From NCBI RefSeq assembly GCF_910591885.1, contig NC_063281.1:6730700-6794699 (forward strand): 64,000 nucleotides of DNA. The letters are read 5' to 3'. Below are positions 48,661-60,605 of the stretch, piece after piece. Within the stretch, counting starts at the first letter, position 1. Every line of letters begins with the position of its first letter. The notes under the pieces were generated by a model. The model had not been told where the DNA came from. It saw only the letters and a program-made list of their open reading frames with translations, and searched no databases. Position numbers and translations under genes: made by a program. Source of the DNA: Bombus terrestris (taxonomy: Eukaryota > Arthropoda > Insecta > Hymenoptera > Apidae).

Positions 48661-48681
48661 GTCAGCGTGTCAACCGCTGAC
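48661..48681. repeat. 7-bp hairpin
   Basis: GTCAGCG and CGCTGAC are perfect arms around TGTCAAC. It follows a stretch where CGGTAG or CGGTAA recurs at 48607, 48640 and 48653. Confidence 0.85.
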
Positions 48682-50280
48682 TAATGGATCTACGGTGATG
48701 AGACGACGTGGTCGCGTCCCCTTCGTCGTAAGTAGCGGAGTCGGTAGCAGTGCCGGCGATCGGTAGCGTCGCAGCATCGCCTTATTATAAATAGATTCCT
48801 AGGTGGATCGAGGCGGTACTCGGTCGAGCCCATAAGCATGCGAGATTCATCTTATCGAGACCAGAGAGAAGAAATAAATTACAGTCGTCTGTTTCAGACC
48901 GAACGATTAGACCGGAGAAATGGACTTCCTCCATAGATCGCCTTCTCCTGTTTTTTTCGATCGACCTTGTTTCGTCACGATGTACGAGGATACGTAAAAA
49001 TTACGTAAGTTACATCTCTCGACTCGATCACAACGAATTACGAACGATATAATCAAGTTTATTAATGAATTTATCGATCGACATAATGCAGCCATCGTCG
49101 ATTATGAAAGGTCGCTGATAGGAGAGAAATCGTAATTAATACGTCGCTATCGGCTATCGACACTAAATAATGTCCTTATCGGTTTCGCTACGAACCGAAC
49201 CAGTATTTTGTATTTTTATCCAATTATCAGAGAAGTCTCGCGTGAAACCCTCGAACGATACCCTTCAGCAACGAACTGGAACGTAAACCTTTACGTCTAC
49301 ATCGGAGGTCTGGCGAAACGAAATTCTATATCTTTAGGATCGAAATAGGTAAGAAGGAACGCACGTGTATCTCGTAGAAACGCAACGATGCCCCAGGGTG
49401 AAGATAGAAAATAAAAAATGTGGTCCTCCGCGAATAAAAGGAAAAGACTGACATCACAATCATCGATGATATAACCCCTCGCGTTCTCCGTCATCTTCGA
49501 TCACCCTTTTTCTTCGAGTTTCCCACTTGTAGCTAGCGATCCAAGTGGAATCAACCCTCGAGTGATGCCCATACGGTTGATTTATCACCCGTTTGGTCTT
49601 CTCCGCGTTTCCTCTGCCTCGTCGTCATCTTACCCCACGATGTTTTCCTTTACCTCTATTTCTTCCTCGTTTCTAACTCATCGAGAATGATCGTGCATGA
49701 AACAGGTGACAGGGCCTCATCTAATACAATTACCAATGATCACCGTTATTTATAGCTCATGAAAAACGTCACTGATATGTGGATGCGTATCGGGAAAAAG
49801 GGAAAGAAGCTACGAGTCGCCTCGAGCAACGAGACTACTCTGAACACGTATCATGATTGAGAGTGCATAATACAAGGTGTTGGAGCAGGCCCGACCGCGG
49901 TACTAATGATCGGGCGTGGGTGCGAATTAAACGGCCAAAGGAAAACGGGCCACGGTAACGATGTTTAATAACGCGGAACGCGATGGAAACGGTGAATATT
50001 ATACGTATTGTCTGTCGTAATAAATTACACGATATGCATATATAACTTTTTTAACGAGTTTTTTACTTCTCCAAATGTACTCAACGAGGTGTCGAATTTA
50101 ACATAGTCGTTAAGGTAACTGCGATTTTCGAAGACGTTTAATCACACACGTTGTTCGACTCTTAAATTCGACGTATAATATTTGGACGATAATGAAACGC
50201 GAATGCCTGCAATAATCCCTGCTTCGTAGCAGTGGTGTGATCCGAAGTATATATCTAAAATTTATGCACGATAGTTGTAA

Positions 50281-52464
50281 CAATGTATCCTTTCATCTTC
50301 GACCGCCTACGAGCGAGGTGCACCTCAGGGTCAACGATGAAATCGAATAAAAAAGTAGTCGTCGAGGTGGCTGGCGTCAATGTTAATTTTCGCGTCGCAT
50401 GCAAATTTCACGATATAAATTTCACGGTGCAAAAGGTGACTCGAGGCATTATCGTTAAAACCATCGAGAAAAAAGTAATCGAGCGTCGCGTTGTTTTCGC
50501 CAATTTATTTAGCAAAAACGATTGCGGTGTAATCGAGAAATGAGCCGAGAGAGAAAAAAGAAATTACGATACGCGCGCATTCGTTGAACATTTTGGCTAT
50601 CTTGGCGATTCAACGACACGTACGAGATAGGAAAGAAATTCCCCGCCGACGATTTTAACACTTGGTTCGTTTAGCGGCGCTATTGACCCGCGTCTGGTTC
50701 GATTTCAATTGGTATCGAATCTCAATTACCGAAGATTACGAAGCTTTTTTCACCTGCTACCGGTACTAGCAACCGAAGCCTACCCACGGCTCCACGGTAC
50801 GATAAGGTGCTTATGACTGGAAGAGTAGGGGAGAGTACCACCTACTCTCTCGTTCTCTTCCATCGATCGTGCAACATCTGTATGTCCCTCTCGCTCGGGT
50901 TCCGCTCGCGCGGTTTCAATTTATCGGGCCTTAAGATATGCGGCCAGCGCCGAGGCGTGCTGGAATATCATTTCTTCGTGGCAGTGGCGGCGACCGCAGC
51001 TACTTACAGGAGAGGCGTCGTCTCTTCCGCCTCCGTAAAGGATCGTTCACTAGCCGGAGTCTTCCGCGCGCTACCACGGCTAAAAGAATCAGGCAGTTCC
51101 AACACGTGTACGTGCGTGTGCGTGTACGTCCGTAAGGGTCATAACTCATGCGACATTAACGGAATTAGCATAGCAATCTGGCTACGCAGCTATACGTGTG
51201 TCCAGCCTTCACTTCAGTATTCGAGGCTTAAACTCGGCCGAACCATGACGCATCCAATGCGAACGCGCGTAACCGAGATAGCTTTCGTTTCTTCTCCAAA
51301 CTATATCGGTTCTCGATCTACTAATCGGTCTCGTAATATGGCGGTCCCTCTATACTAGACCCTGGTACACGCCGTAACTCATGCGTGACTCCATAATTTT
51401 CTAGAGCGGACCATGTATTCTGAATTGTGTTAAACAAAAATCGGTCGACGTCTGTTTATTACTTCTCATTAGGGGGACGAGATTTCGCGCGAGATCTGGC
51501 CGGGACGGGGCTACGATAACGACAGCTGTTTCGATTATCGATCCCCGATCGAACACCGATTTCACGTCGTCTGTGTATAACCCTTTACCGCCGTTTAGAT
51601 CTCGCCCCACTACGCTTCCGCGTTTCGATGATAATTTACGAGGCGATGCGAAAATTTTCCACCGGTTGGATTTATATCAGCTGGACGTGCGCCGGCTGCG
51701 TTTCACGCCGGCAACCGTGAACTCCGGGACAGACGCAGAAACACCTTCGTGGGGTAATAAGTTTCGAAAGTGGGTTAGAAAAAGTGCGGTTCGCTGCGAA
51801 TCGACTTGACTGCTTTTGCGTGTATCAACACCTTCGAGCGGCGGAGGCGGTGTCTTTTAACGCAACTTCAAAAGGTCGATATAACTATATAGCATTCACG
51901 AGAGGAAATGGGAGGCACTTCGTCGAAAGAGACGAGAAGGAGAGCAAAAGCAGAGAACTCGAGTTAAAGCGAAAGACAGCGAGGTATAACGCGAAGAAGA
52001 GAAAAATTGTCTGAGCTGTGATTAGACCGTGCCGCCTAGTGATTTGTGACCGAGCGGGTCTGTTAATTGTCACCAAGACGCCCCCACAGTTTTATACGCG
52101 CGTGCACGACTGCGTTGCGCCACCTTTTATGCGCCGCTTGTAATGCACTATCAGTTGCAAAGTTTATTTCGTCGGTATACTCGTCGCAGGGAAAAGGAAC
52201 ACGTAATGGCTCCGAATGAACTGCGAGCCGTCGCGAGACCAGAACGCTTTATAGTCGCCTATCTACGAGCATGACGACTCTGGACGCTTCTAAACTCGTG
52301 GATGACACCGTACAACTCTGTCCGATAATTCACTTTTCTGTTTGTAATTTAAGCCTGATGTCTTCACCAAGGTTCCTTCTTCGCATGAAATATGCGCAAG
52401 TTAAGCTCGAGTTATGCGATTCTCCGGTGTCCATAAAATCCTAATAAAGAGTCTAACGATTCTA
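50281..52464. other. gene-free stretch
   Basis: No gene recognised. An 86-codon frame at 50283-50543 reads as a short basic, Val/Lys-rich peptide, and a 183-codon frame at 50807-51358 crosses a TG-rich alternating tract; neither matches a family I know. The stretch from about 50760 to 51110 is CpG-rich and stop-poor. Confidence 0.55.
51102..51129. repeat. 28-nt alternating purine-pyrimidine tract
   Basis: Every step from 51102 to 51129 alternates purine and pyrimidine, made of CG, TG and TA steps. The CG and TG steps are the ones that most readily adopt Z-DNA. It gives a Cys/Val/Tyr-rich run in the overlapping frame. Confidence 0.9.
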
Positions 52465-52465
52465 G

Positions 52466-52493
52466 GCGATCGAGGAAACTCGATCGTATATTT
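52466..52493 (+). repeat. GAAA-tetraloop hairpin followed by T-run
   Basis: CGATCGAG (52467-52474) pairs with CTCGATCG (52479-52486) around GAAA, a GNRA tetraloop. G52466-T87 adds a G-U pair on the plus strand only (a C/A mismatch on the minus). TATATTTTT follows at 52487-52495. Stem plus U-run resembles a small-RNA 3' end, but no upstream RNA gene is visible. Confidence 0.75.
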
Positions 52494-52496
52494 TTA

Positions 52497-53935
52497 TGGC
52501 GTGCATACTTGGAAACTATTTACTCTTCTCGAAGGTACTTTTAAACGATAGCATAGAAATGGTACGCTACCATTCCGACAACCTTTAGCGTGCCTATTAG
52601 ATGCAACGACCTTTCAGATTTTTCATGCAAATCAAAAGACAAACAATTGCCGTGGATGCCGGCGCATAGGTAGGGTAGATGGGACTAGCAACGATAAAGA
52701 GAACTACAAGATACCCTCCATAAATGGCGTACGACAAGGACGAAGGGCGACGGTGTCTCGACGACGTGTACGTATGTGGATACGTTTAGGAACGCATCAC
52801 GCGCGGGAACGGAGGAAAAGATGGAAGGAGGGCTTGCCGTGCGCGTGCACAATGGCCACGTCCGTCAAGGTTGGATCCTCTTAATTAACTCGACTGGTTA
52901 CATCGTTCCTTCTCTCGTGGACATTCCGTGTGCACTTCCTCCGCATCCCTTCGTCCATTCCTGAAGATGCTCTTCTTCGTCGGAGCCCCGTTCCTCGACC
53001 TTCCATTCTCTTCTCTTCCAGCATCAACGAGAGAGCGGTATCCTTTTGTCGGGATGAGTTGTGTCGCCGAGTACCAGCCGCTGGTGTCCGTCGTTATTAT
53101 ATCACTCTCATTATGCGCGCTTGCGCCAAAGGCGGTACCGGTCCGATCTCTCATACGTCCCGTTTTACTCCAGCTTGAGCACCGGCATGGGTACGTATAA
53201 TACGCGAACGAACCGAGCAAAGGACACAATGAAGCGCAAACGAGAAACGGGCCAGCACGGAAAACGAGCGTGAGACGATTACTGGTGCTCTCGATTCGCT
53301 CGCAGGTGCTGGCTAGATCGGCGATAACGGGAGAAGAATCGACTTCCGGGGTGGTTGTTACACACACGATACAACCAGATACGATAACGACACGGAGCAG
53401 GAAGAAACCCGGGAGAGAGGTACGTTCCTTTCGACCCTTTTGTTCCGCGGTGTTGTTCCGCTTTTTCAGCCCAGGTCGAACAACCTGTTTTCTGGAATTC
53501 GATGATATCCAACCAAGCGCACAGTCACAGGTGGAGCGAATTCTTCGAGTATCTCGAACGGCGTTGTATCTTTTAACGAGTGAAATAGAGAGAGCGTGTT
53601 TGAACTAGGTAGGAGGAGTGCGTAAAGCAAGCCACGTTACCGAGAAGGCAGCTAGATCGATCTTCCTACCAAGGAGGCCGGTGTATCCCGCGTGACGCGA
53701 GAGGTCATTAGGCTCCCAAGCTGCGTCGGATCTCGGATGTCGTCGACGCAGGACGATAAATTTCCGAGGAGGTCCACCCGGGGATAACGAGGATTTAGAG
53801 ATACAGCAGGACGGTCCAGAGGAGAGGAAAAGGGTTAGGTGGTGGGGCCTGTTTCTCAACCCTGTCCGTGGAGCTTGTTGATCCCGGTGTCAGCGGAGGA
53901 GGATGTCGAGAGTTGTCGCAGAAAGGCTGCGAGGG
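52497..53935. other. gene-free stretch
   Basis: No gene recognised. Frames at 52885-53367 (minus, 160 codons) and 53270-53608 (plus, 112) overlap and have no motif. GAG|GTACGTT at about 53415 resembles a donor. Confidence 0.6.
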
Positions 53936-53940
53936 GCATC

Positions 53941-54012
53941 CGTAACGACCGTAAACGTAAGGGCGTAAGGAACGTAAACGCGAGCGTAAAGAGCTTAAAA
54001 CGTGCCTCGTAA
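53941..54012 (+). repeat. CGTAA-rich cluster
   Basis: CGTAA starts at 53941, 53950, 53956, 53964, 53973, 53985 and 54008: seven copies in 72 nt, irregularly spaced. Read on the other strand it is TTACG, a half-site of the C/EBP and PAR-bZIP consensus TTACGTAA. No full palindrome is present. It may be a decayed tandem repeat. Confidence 0.7.
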
Positions 54013-56939
54013 ACTGTCCTCTAACAATGTATATACTGTATAGCAGGAACGAGAAGTCTCTGGATGAGACTCGGTCGAGAGACTTTTCTCCCCCGGCCAC
54101 TTCTCTCCGTCTTCGACTTTTTTCAACGATATATCCTCCTCTCTCTCTTTTACCCCGGAACTCGCGAGATATACGAGCGAATGCAACCTGCCCGGTAATG
54201 AATGCAAGCCGTAAAACAAGGATGCCTTGATTTACTCACCGGGCTAATGCTGAACGCGCAGTATTAATAAATTATCGGTTATTAAGTGCGCGACCATACT
54301 TTTCCATCGCGAGGTCGTTTCGTTACGTTGCTTCCTTTTTATCGCGCGGACTTGTTACATTGAACGATTCACACTGGTACTATCTATGCCTGTTACACGC
54401 CCGACTACCGAATGACTATCGCAATCATGAGTAATTTAACCACCTTACAACTGTTATTTTAATTTTATCTTCGCGAACAGCTGTAATTTTCATCGATCTG
54501 TTGAACAGAACCGACCGTATTCTCGAATCGGGACTAAAACGACGGTATCGTGCAGCCAGAAATGTCTGGTTGCTTCTAGGACGCTGATAATCCTCGATCG
54601 AACGTGTATAAAGTAAATAAAATGGTGGCAGGCGCCGTATACTCTCTTGGACCGATGCTATACCTGTGTATAAATGGTCCGTAATCTCGGGACGAGCAGG
54701 ACCACCATGACCGCTCCGTGGTCTCTCCCGTGTAATACGACAGACTCGTAACTCATATCAGGGCGCCCACGCCCTCAGGTAGCGGCGACAACGCCGGACA
54801 ACATCGGACACCCAGAGCGAGGACACTCAATTAGGTTCCTCTCCTTCCATCGCGTTCTACCGATAAAACCTCCCTACTCGCGTTTATGGACGGGAAGAGG
54901 ATGGAGGATTATCAACCTGACGTCGGACACCTTGCGCTCTGTCGCCACCTTTTCTTCGCACCGCGCCACCCTTCGCGGATTCATCCTCGAAATAAATTCC
55001 ACGGTCACGTCATAAACTCAAATGCAAATTTACATATGTAATTGACTCTGCAATGATTTGTAACGAAGATAAATAAATGCACACGTTCCACGAATTCAAT
55101 CCTGGTACTTTTCCCCTACTTCCAATTTCGCTGCAGACCTCCCAAGTGTATAATTTTCAGCTTAAAGCTAAGAAGAATATTACTATACGATTCCATGTAC
55201 CGAGAAAACCTCGACGAACGCAGAAATTCATGGCCGTTCGTTAGACGAAGGAGGAGTTTACGGGGTGCCGGAAGGACTTGGTCGAAGTGGGCTCAGCCGG
55301 TGGTCACACACCCACGACGACGTGGAGAACGACAAGGGCTATTACGACGAATACCACGGCGACGGTGGTGCAGGTACGATCGGCAAGAGATCGGTATAAT
55401 GAGCAGAACCAATATTAGTCGGTGTGGCCACCGTCCGGCAAAGGAGTTGGCGAACGAGCACCGAGCCAAGGGATCAGCCGGGTAATTGCCATTACGATAT
55501 CATCTAAATGCTCTCACGGCTGTCCGTAATGAAGACACACACGGACAACACGTTCGAACACCTACGTGTACGCGGGTGGATATCGACGTACGTATTCGCG
55601 ACGTGGCGATCTTTCGCGCGTGTGGTTACATCGTACCTTACTCTCGTTGGATCCTCGTTCCGATCGAGCTTCTCCTTGCCTCGGTCGTCCCTCACCATCG
55701 TCTTCCGCCGTGACTGCCCAATGCCATCGACGAGATATGAGGCGTGTCTAATTACGCGATCGGTGCACGTCCAATCAAACTGCCTTCCTGTCGGCGATCA
55801 CCGTCACCATTATCGCGATCGCCCCTCGAGTCGATCGTCTCACCCTTTTCCGTTCGCGCCTCCCTGAGATCTGTAGGCGTTCACGGAGTGTGTCGGTGGT
55901 TGACCTCTTTGAAAATCGCATCCACGTATAACCAAGTAATCGATCGGTTCCTCCTATTTATATTATTCGTCCGACTTATCTTTACACGATAGACGAATAC
56001 ATTATCCTTTTGCTTCGAAAACGAAAACGTTCCACGAATAACGTTCGATCGATAAGATTGAATCGGCGAAGGAATGTCGATAATTTACAAGCGGTTCGTG
56101 GAATAATTTTAAAATTGTAAATGTGATACGCGCGCACCGGTATCGCATAATTATGGGCGTTCGGGACGAAATCTCGTTAAGTCAACACGAGCTCTGCTGG
56201 ATACGCGTTAGTCCGCGACTAACCTTTCGACGTGACTTTCCTACGATCAAACTCGTTTCTTGATAAGATCATCGGGATGGCGTTACGTTCGAAGCAGGTA
56301 TGCGCGCGTAATCTCCAACGCTGTTACACCACGACGACGCGGGAGAAGCGATTTTTTTGTCGATCTAAAGGACTATTCGCATCAGTGCGGGGAAAATCGA
56401 CTTAACGGGGTGTAATTCAACGTGCTATCTTCACGCATGATAGCTACTGGTAATTGCAGATTTTACTCGCAATCAGAGCATGAATTTATCGACTACGTAT
56501 AAGAGATTCGATTGCTTCCACTGTCCATTTGCCTGCTAGAACCAAGAAAACGAATACTCGACTTATAACGCCTCGTTATTCGAACGTCGCTAATTAGAGT
56601 CGTTGTAACATTCGCGGACGATCAATGGGCGAGAATCCTGTAGCAATTTGTCATTTAGCAGTTCGTAATTTCCCTCGTAAAATTTTCCAGATCGTACTAA
56701 AGTAACACCGATTATTTATGCGTCTCGCCGCGAGGGAAACGGGAACCTACAGATATGTTAATGCAGCCAATGAAAAGCTCGCCGATCGAGATTATTACGC
56801 TCGAGAATCAATGCTCCCAGATGATGTAAAATAATTACTCACGGGATTACGTTGCTCGTGCGGCATCGCAAAAGCTCTTACAAATTAAAAATGTTTACAC
56901 GCTCTGAACTAACTAAATTGCATCTTCTATCGCTAAACC
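54013..56939. other. gene-free stretch
   Basis: No gene recognised. From about 55190 to 55870 frames stay open on the plus strand in two phases (96 and 119 codons) with no known motif. GGACC/GGTCC arms lie near 54650-54681. From about 56000 onward the DNA is an AT-rich/CpG mosaic with very few open frames. Confidence 0.6.
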
Positions 56940-57097
56940 TTCTGAGGTGGAGATAATGTATAGTTGTGATACTGCGCTACTGCTGGTTGTGTGTGTAACT
57001 CCGCTGGTGTGTAGAGGCCTGGGGATAGTTGCTGGTGTAGATGTTACTACTCTCCTGGGGTACTAACTGTTTTTCCTCTAATTTAGATGCGTGGAAG
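56940..57097 (-). mobile_element. possible SINE body downstream of tRNA-like head
   Basis: Read on the minus strand this follows the T5 after the tRNA-like sequence. It contains three ACCAGC-type motifs (plus-strand GCTGGT at 56982, 57003 and 57031) in a CA/AC-rich setting. If the tRNA-like sequence is the head of a SINE, this would be its body. I found no poly-A tail, no target-site duplication and no second copy in the window, so the assignment is weak. Confidence 0.2.
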
Positions 57098-57187
57098 AAA
57101 AATCGGTCTCCGGTCATCGGGATTCGAACCCAGGTCCCGAACGTTCGTAACCTAAGGCGCTAACCACTGCGCTGCCGTCGTCCGACC
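57098..57187 (-). pseudogene. tRNA-like sequence (tRNA pseudogene or SINE head)
   Basis: On the minus strand an A-box region (CAGCGCAGTGGTTAGCGC, within 57156-57174) with a perfect 4-bp D stem is followed by the B box GGTTCGAATCC (57120-57130) at tRNA-like spacing. The anticodon position would read ACG (Arg-type loop TTACGAA), but its stem is broken: only two of five pairs form. The acceptor arms ACGACGG and TGACCGG pair at only three of seven positions. TTTTT at 57102-57098 is a pol III terminator. Intact promoter boxes with decayed stems fit a tRNA-derived SINE head or a tRNA pseudogene better than a working tRNA. Confidence 0.65.
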
Positions 57188-57401
57188 GTAGCTGGTCGCC
57201 GCTACACTTCCTTCCTACTGATATCTATTCGTTTCTCGAGTAAACCGTGAAAACTTTGTCAAGTCCGTTATTTTTTTTATGAAAGTCTGCACATTTTCCA
57301 TTCAATCTTGAGACAAGGTTACAAGATTTTCTATTTACACGTATGTAGGTTAGCGATATTCACCGTTTTCTGATCGACGTCTCATTGCGAACACGATGAT
57401 A
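57188..57401. other. short spacer
   Basis: Mildly AT-rich DNA with a T9-type run near 57270. Nothing recognised. Confidence 0.6.
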
Positions 57402-57453
57402 CACGGTTCTCGCGGGAGGATATGTGTATATCCCGCGAGACTAATGCACCGTG
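57402..57453. repeat. 52-nt hairpin with 19 pairs
   Basis: CACGGT (57402-57407) pairs with ACCGTG (57448-57453). Inside, TCTCGCG (57408-57414) pairs with CGCGAGA (57434-57440), then after a GGA bulge GGATAT (57418-57423) pairs with ATATCC (57428-57433) around GTGT. An alternative reading is a perfect 10-bp arm TCTCGCGGGA/TCCCGCGAGA with a 13-nt loop. Seven bases (57441-57447) are unpaired on the 3' side. Function unknown. Confidence 0.8.
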
Positions 57454-57461
57454 CCGCGTAT

Positions 57462-57582
57462 GTTTGCAGTGCAAACTTGTCAAAAGGCGTGTTCGTCGAA
57501 TATAGGGGCACCGAGCTCCGACAACTTGGGTGGCGGATACGTTTCGAATCTCATCACCCTAGTGATGCTGGGTGTTGAACCC
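57462..57582. repeat. run of three further small hairpins
   Basis: GTTTGCA-G-TGCAAAC (57462-57476), CATCAC-CCTA-GTGATG (57552-57567) and GGGT-GTTGA-ACCC (57570-57582) follow the large hairpin in close order. Confidence 0.7.
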
Positions 57583-59390
57583 GTTTCGCTCAACCGATCA
57601 GAAAAGATGAACTGACAGGCTTGTTGCGCGAGTACCAGCCTTTTACGAGTACGTTTAACAAAACGTCGTTTAATGAACTGCACGCGGTTGACGTATCACA
57701 CGAAGCTCACTCGTCTACTATCCTATTAAAAGAAACCACTCTTCGTTCCGTAACCGAGACGATTTGAAGATTGGCTAACGAACGATCCACTGTGCTGGTC
57801 GACAAAGGAGAAACCAATCAATTTTCACGACGCTCGTAGACATCCACAAATCCATGAAGATTTCTAGCGCATGGATATGGATATCTCATTCCGCGCGATT
57901 CTCTGCTCCAATATACAACAGCGTATGGTTGAAAATCCGTCTCGGCTTACAGATCAATTAACTTAACGACTGGCAGCTACAATGGCGGCAAGTTAACGCA
58001 GAGTTTCGCGTTAACATGCCGCCGAGAATGCCGTCAGAACTGGCCTCGTAGTCCGTTCATAAAGGCGCATAAACACGAGCGTGTCGACGTCGCGGGTTTA
58101 TTAACGCCGACAATTATACCGCCGCCGGCTAGGCGTGATTTACAAGGGGAGTTTGTGAAACTTTGCAACCTTCGGTCGTCTCTTTAACCTGGCTCACCAG
58201 GTACCACACACCGACGTCGTTCTTGAAACACAGAAACGCTTCCTGGAAGTATTCTTTCGGTCCGAGAGGACGAGAGAATTTAGGGTAGGGCTTGGTTCAC
58301 GAGCGGGTAACTAAAGTCAAGTTGACTGTCGCGTGAAACATTATCGTAAACATGCGTAGACACGGTTCGTACAAGGTGTTATGATAGCGAAGACAGGTTA
58401 TAATTCGCAATCAGCACGGATTCGTGATGATCTGTTTGCTGTTTAAGTTCCTTTGCTCGAACGCGCGGTGAAATTACAACGAAGGCGAAAGACCGAGTAG
58501 AGATGAAGAGTTTAAAGAAAGGATAAACGAGTCCGCGGTACCTGTAACTTGCCACGTAACTCTCTCTCTATAGTGAGCAACCGGCCCAAGAATGTGGCTA
58601 CCTTCTGTTCCAAGAAGAAAGCCGAGTGGACTTGAACCCTGGAAAGCCGCGGTCTCTACCCTGGGTCCAGGATTCCCCTAATTTGTTTGAGTGAAACAAT
58701 ATCGAGTTACGACCGATGCTATCGCTGAAACACGCACGTGCTACGGCGCACGGAAGGTTCATCGCAGCCCTCTGACGAGCTACCGTGCCGAGCTATCTTC
58801 ACGAATCTTCTTGCTCGCTCCGAAAAGAAGCAGTAGAGGGAGGAGACGAAGAAGAAGGAGGAAAGAACGAGAATGAAAGAGCCAGGGAAGGTGACTCCCT
58901 TACGACGCACACGAAACGAGGCGCTTCAGCCGTCGTATATACTTTCAACTTGTACCACTGTGATACTAAAATCAGAAAGAAACGAAAAAGGAAGAAAGGA
59001 AAATAACAGAAATGTCACTTTTTATGAAGTCTCTTTTGTTCGTTGAACGTTTCGTCGGCTAAACTACGATAAAGATCTCGCGGCTTTGTATCGCGAAGAA
59101 AGTTCATTCTTGACGTTTAGATCGATTGGCAGCGGTTCGAGGACACGACCCGCGGTTCAATGTAATAGCCGGAGCGCGAGCTCGGGGTTCCGGTCACTCT
59201 TTGTGAAAGGAACCGTGCGTAGAACGTTCCCTACTACCGTGGAAACTCTTTGACAAGCCGACACGCCACCCAACGCGCGAAATTAGGGCCGTATCGAGCA
59301 AAAAAGGGCCGATATCCCGAGCTCGACAAGATGTCGCTGCTTAAAATTCCACCCATGGCCCGTACGACGTGGCATCAATGATGGATCCAC

Positions 59391-59720
59391 CTTCTTCCTC
59401 GTCTTCTTCTTATTCTTCCACGCCGTCATCCTCTTTTTCCTGGTCCTCCTCCGCCGAGGAAACCAAGAGCAAGAGTGACAGCAAAGGGACGGTCCGTGGA
59501 ACGTCAAGAACGAGATCCCAGATGCGAGTCAGGGGACACGAGAAACTGTCACGTGACATCTGTGAACGTCACTCAATGAAGTGTCAAAACAACGATATCC
59601 TTCTTCGATCAGGATTCTCCTCTCCTTCTTCTTTATACCACCTTTCTTCTCTCTCCCTCTCTCTTTCTCTCTCGTTTTATTTAATCTTTCTCTCTTGGTT
59701 TCCTTCCTTTTTCCTTTTAC
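59391..59720 (+). repeat. two pyrimidine-rich low-complexity tracts
   Basis: TTC/TCC triplets at 59391-59455 and CT dinucleotide-rich DNA at 59640-59720, separated by ordinary sequence. Confidence 0.8.
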
Positions 59721-60140
59721 TCTTCACCCGGGAAGAGAAGCCCTCCATCGAACACGTCGTACGCGCGTGCGGACCAATCGCATTTATTAAGGCGCAGTGT
59801 CACCGAACACGTTACCTTCGTCTACCTTGTACGCGTACCTACAGCCTCGAGGTGTCAGCCACATCGATCGAGAACAGGTCGCGACGCGTGTCCCCCCATC
59901 GTGTATCCTAACGAGACAAAACGAAGCAATCGAACCGGTCGTCTTGACGCATTCACCGTGCGCCTTCTCTGCTGCCTCCAGTCCTTCCCAATTTCGAACT
60001 TCCAGGAACTCCTGGCTAATTGGCATTTTACAGTCATGGAGTAGAATTACGTGCTTCTCTTGATTCCCATATGGATGTATTTTTCAACTACTTCTCTAAT
60101 TTAAAAAGGAACAAAAAGAAGCAAAAAAATCCGAAAAATA

Positions 60141-60170
60141 TTACGATATATTACAATATATTACGATAAA
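60141..60170. repeat. 10-bp tandem repeat, 3 units
   Basis: TTACGATATA, TTACAATATA, TTACGATAAA, in direct succession. Confidence 0.9.
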
Positions 60171-60605
60171 TACTTGGCGCTATGAAAAAGAAAGCAGGTT
60201 CTATAATTTACTTGACACGGGAGACATGAGAGATAACATTCAATGGTTTCGTAGATGAATTTTCTGGAAAGCCCGATGTATCAGTCTGCTAAAAGTTTCA
60301 TCCAATTGTGGATCTCGTATGATTAGAAGCAATTTAATAATTGAAAGAATTTTGTCGTTTTCAAAGTACCCAAGCACGGCGACAAAATACGAATCAAGGT
60401 ACGAAATTACACGCGGCGCGGGGTAACGATACCGATGATAGCGCGTCATTCCGTAGAGACGCGGTGTTTTACCTGAACATTCGAAACGTGAGAGGAATGC
60501 CGGCTTGAAATCGGCCACGTCGGAGCCCGCGGGACGGACAAAGGGGATCGTGATTCCCGTCCGTCAGTCTCCGTATCCTGTCTCCGCGAAAGAAACAAGA
60601 TCGTG

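Larger units (their letters stand above)
44426..50280. other. gene-free stretch
   Basis: No gene recognised. ACCGACC-GGTCGGT at 45552-45565 is a perfect 14-bp palindrome. About 46210-46370 is CpG-rich with an 18-nt alternating run GCGTACGCGTGTGCGCGT (46281-46298). A 7-bp hairpin lies at 48661-48681. A donor-like ACG|GTAAGAG is at 48606-48614. From about 48880 to 50280 the DNA is AT-rich with few open frames above 65 codons. Confidence 0.55.

Noticed and set aside
50807..51358. 183-codon plus-strand open frame
   Set aside because: No recognisable motif; its Cys/Val run comes from the alternating TG/CG tract at 51102-51129.
57536..57560. Second B-box-like word (GTTTCGAATC)
   Set aside because: Lacks the GG start and CC end of a B box and has no A box; it belongs to the hairpin run.
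58621..58680. Possible second tRNA (TTCAAGTCC-like B box on minus strand)
   Set aside because: T stem fails after two pairs and no A box lies at the right distance.
59369..59911. 180-codon frame starting with a Ser run
   Set aside because: Ser run equals TCN pyrimidine composition and the later Leu/Ser stretch equals the CT tract; no domain.
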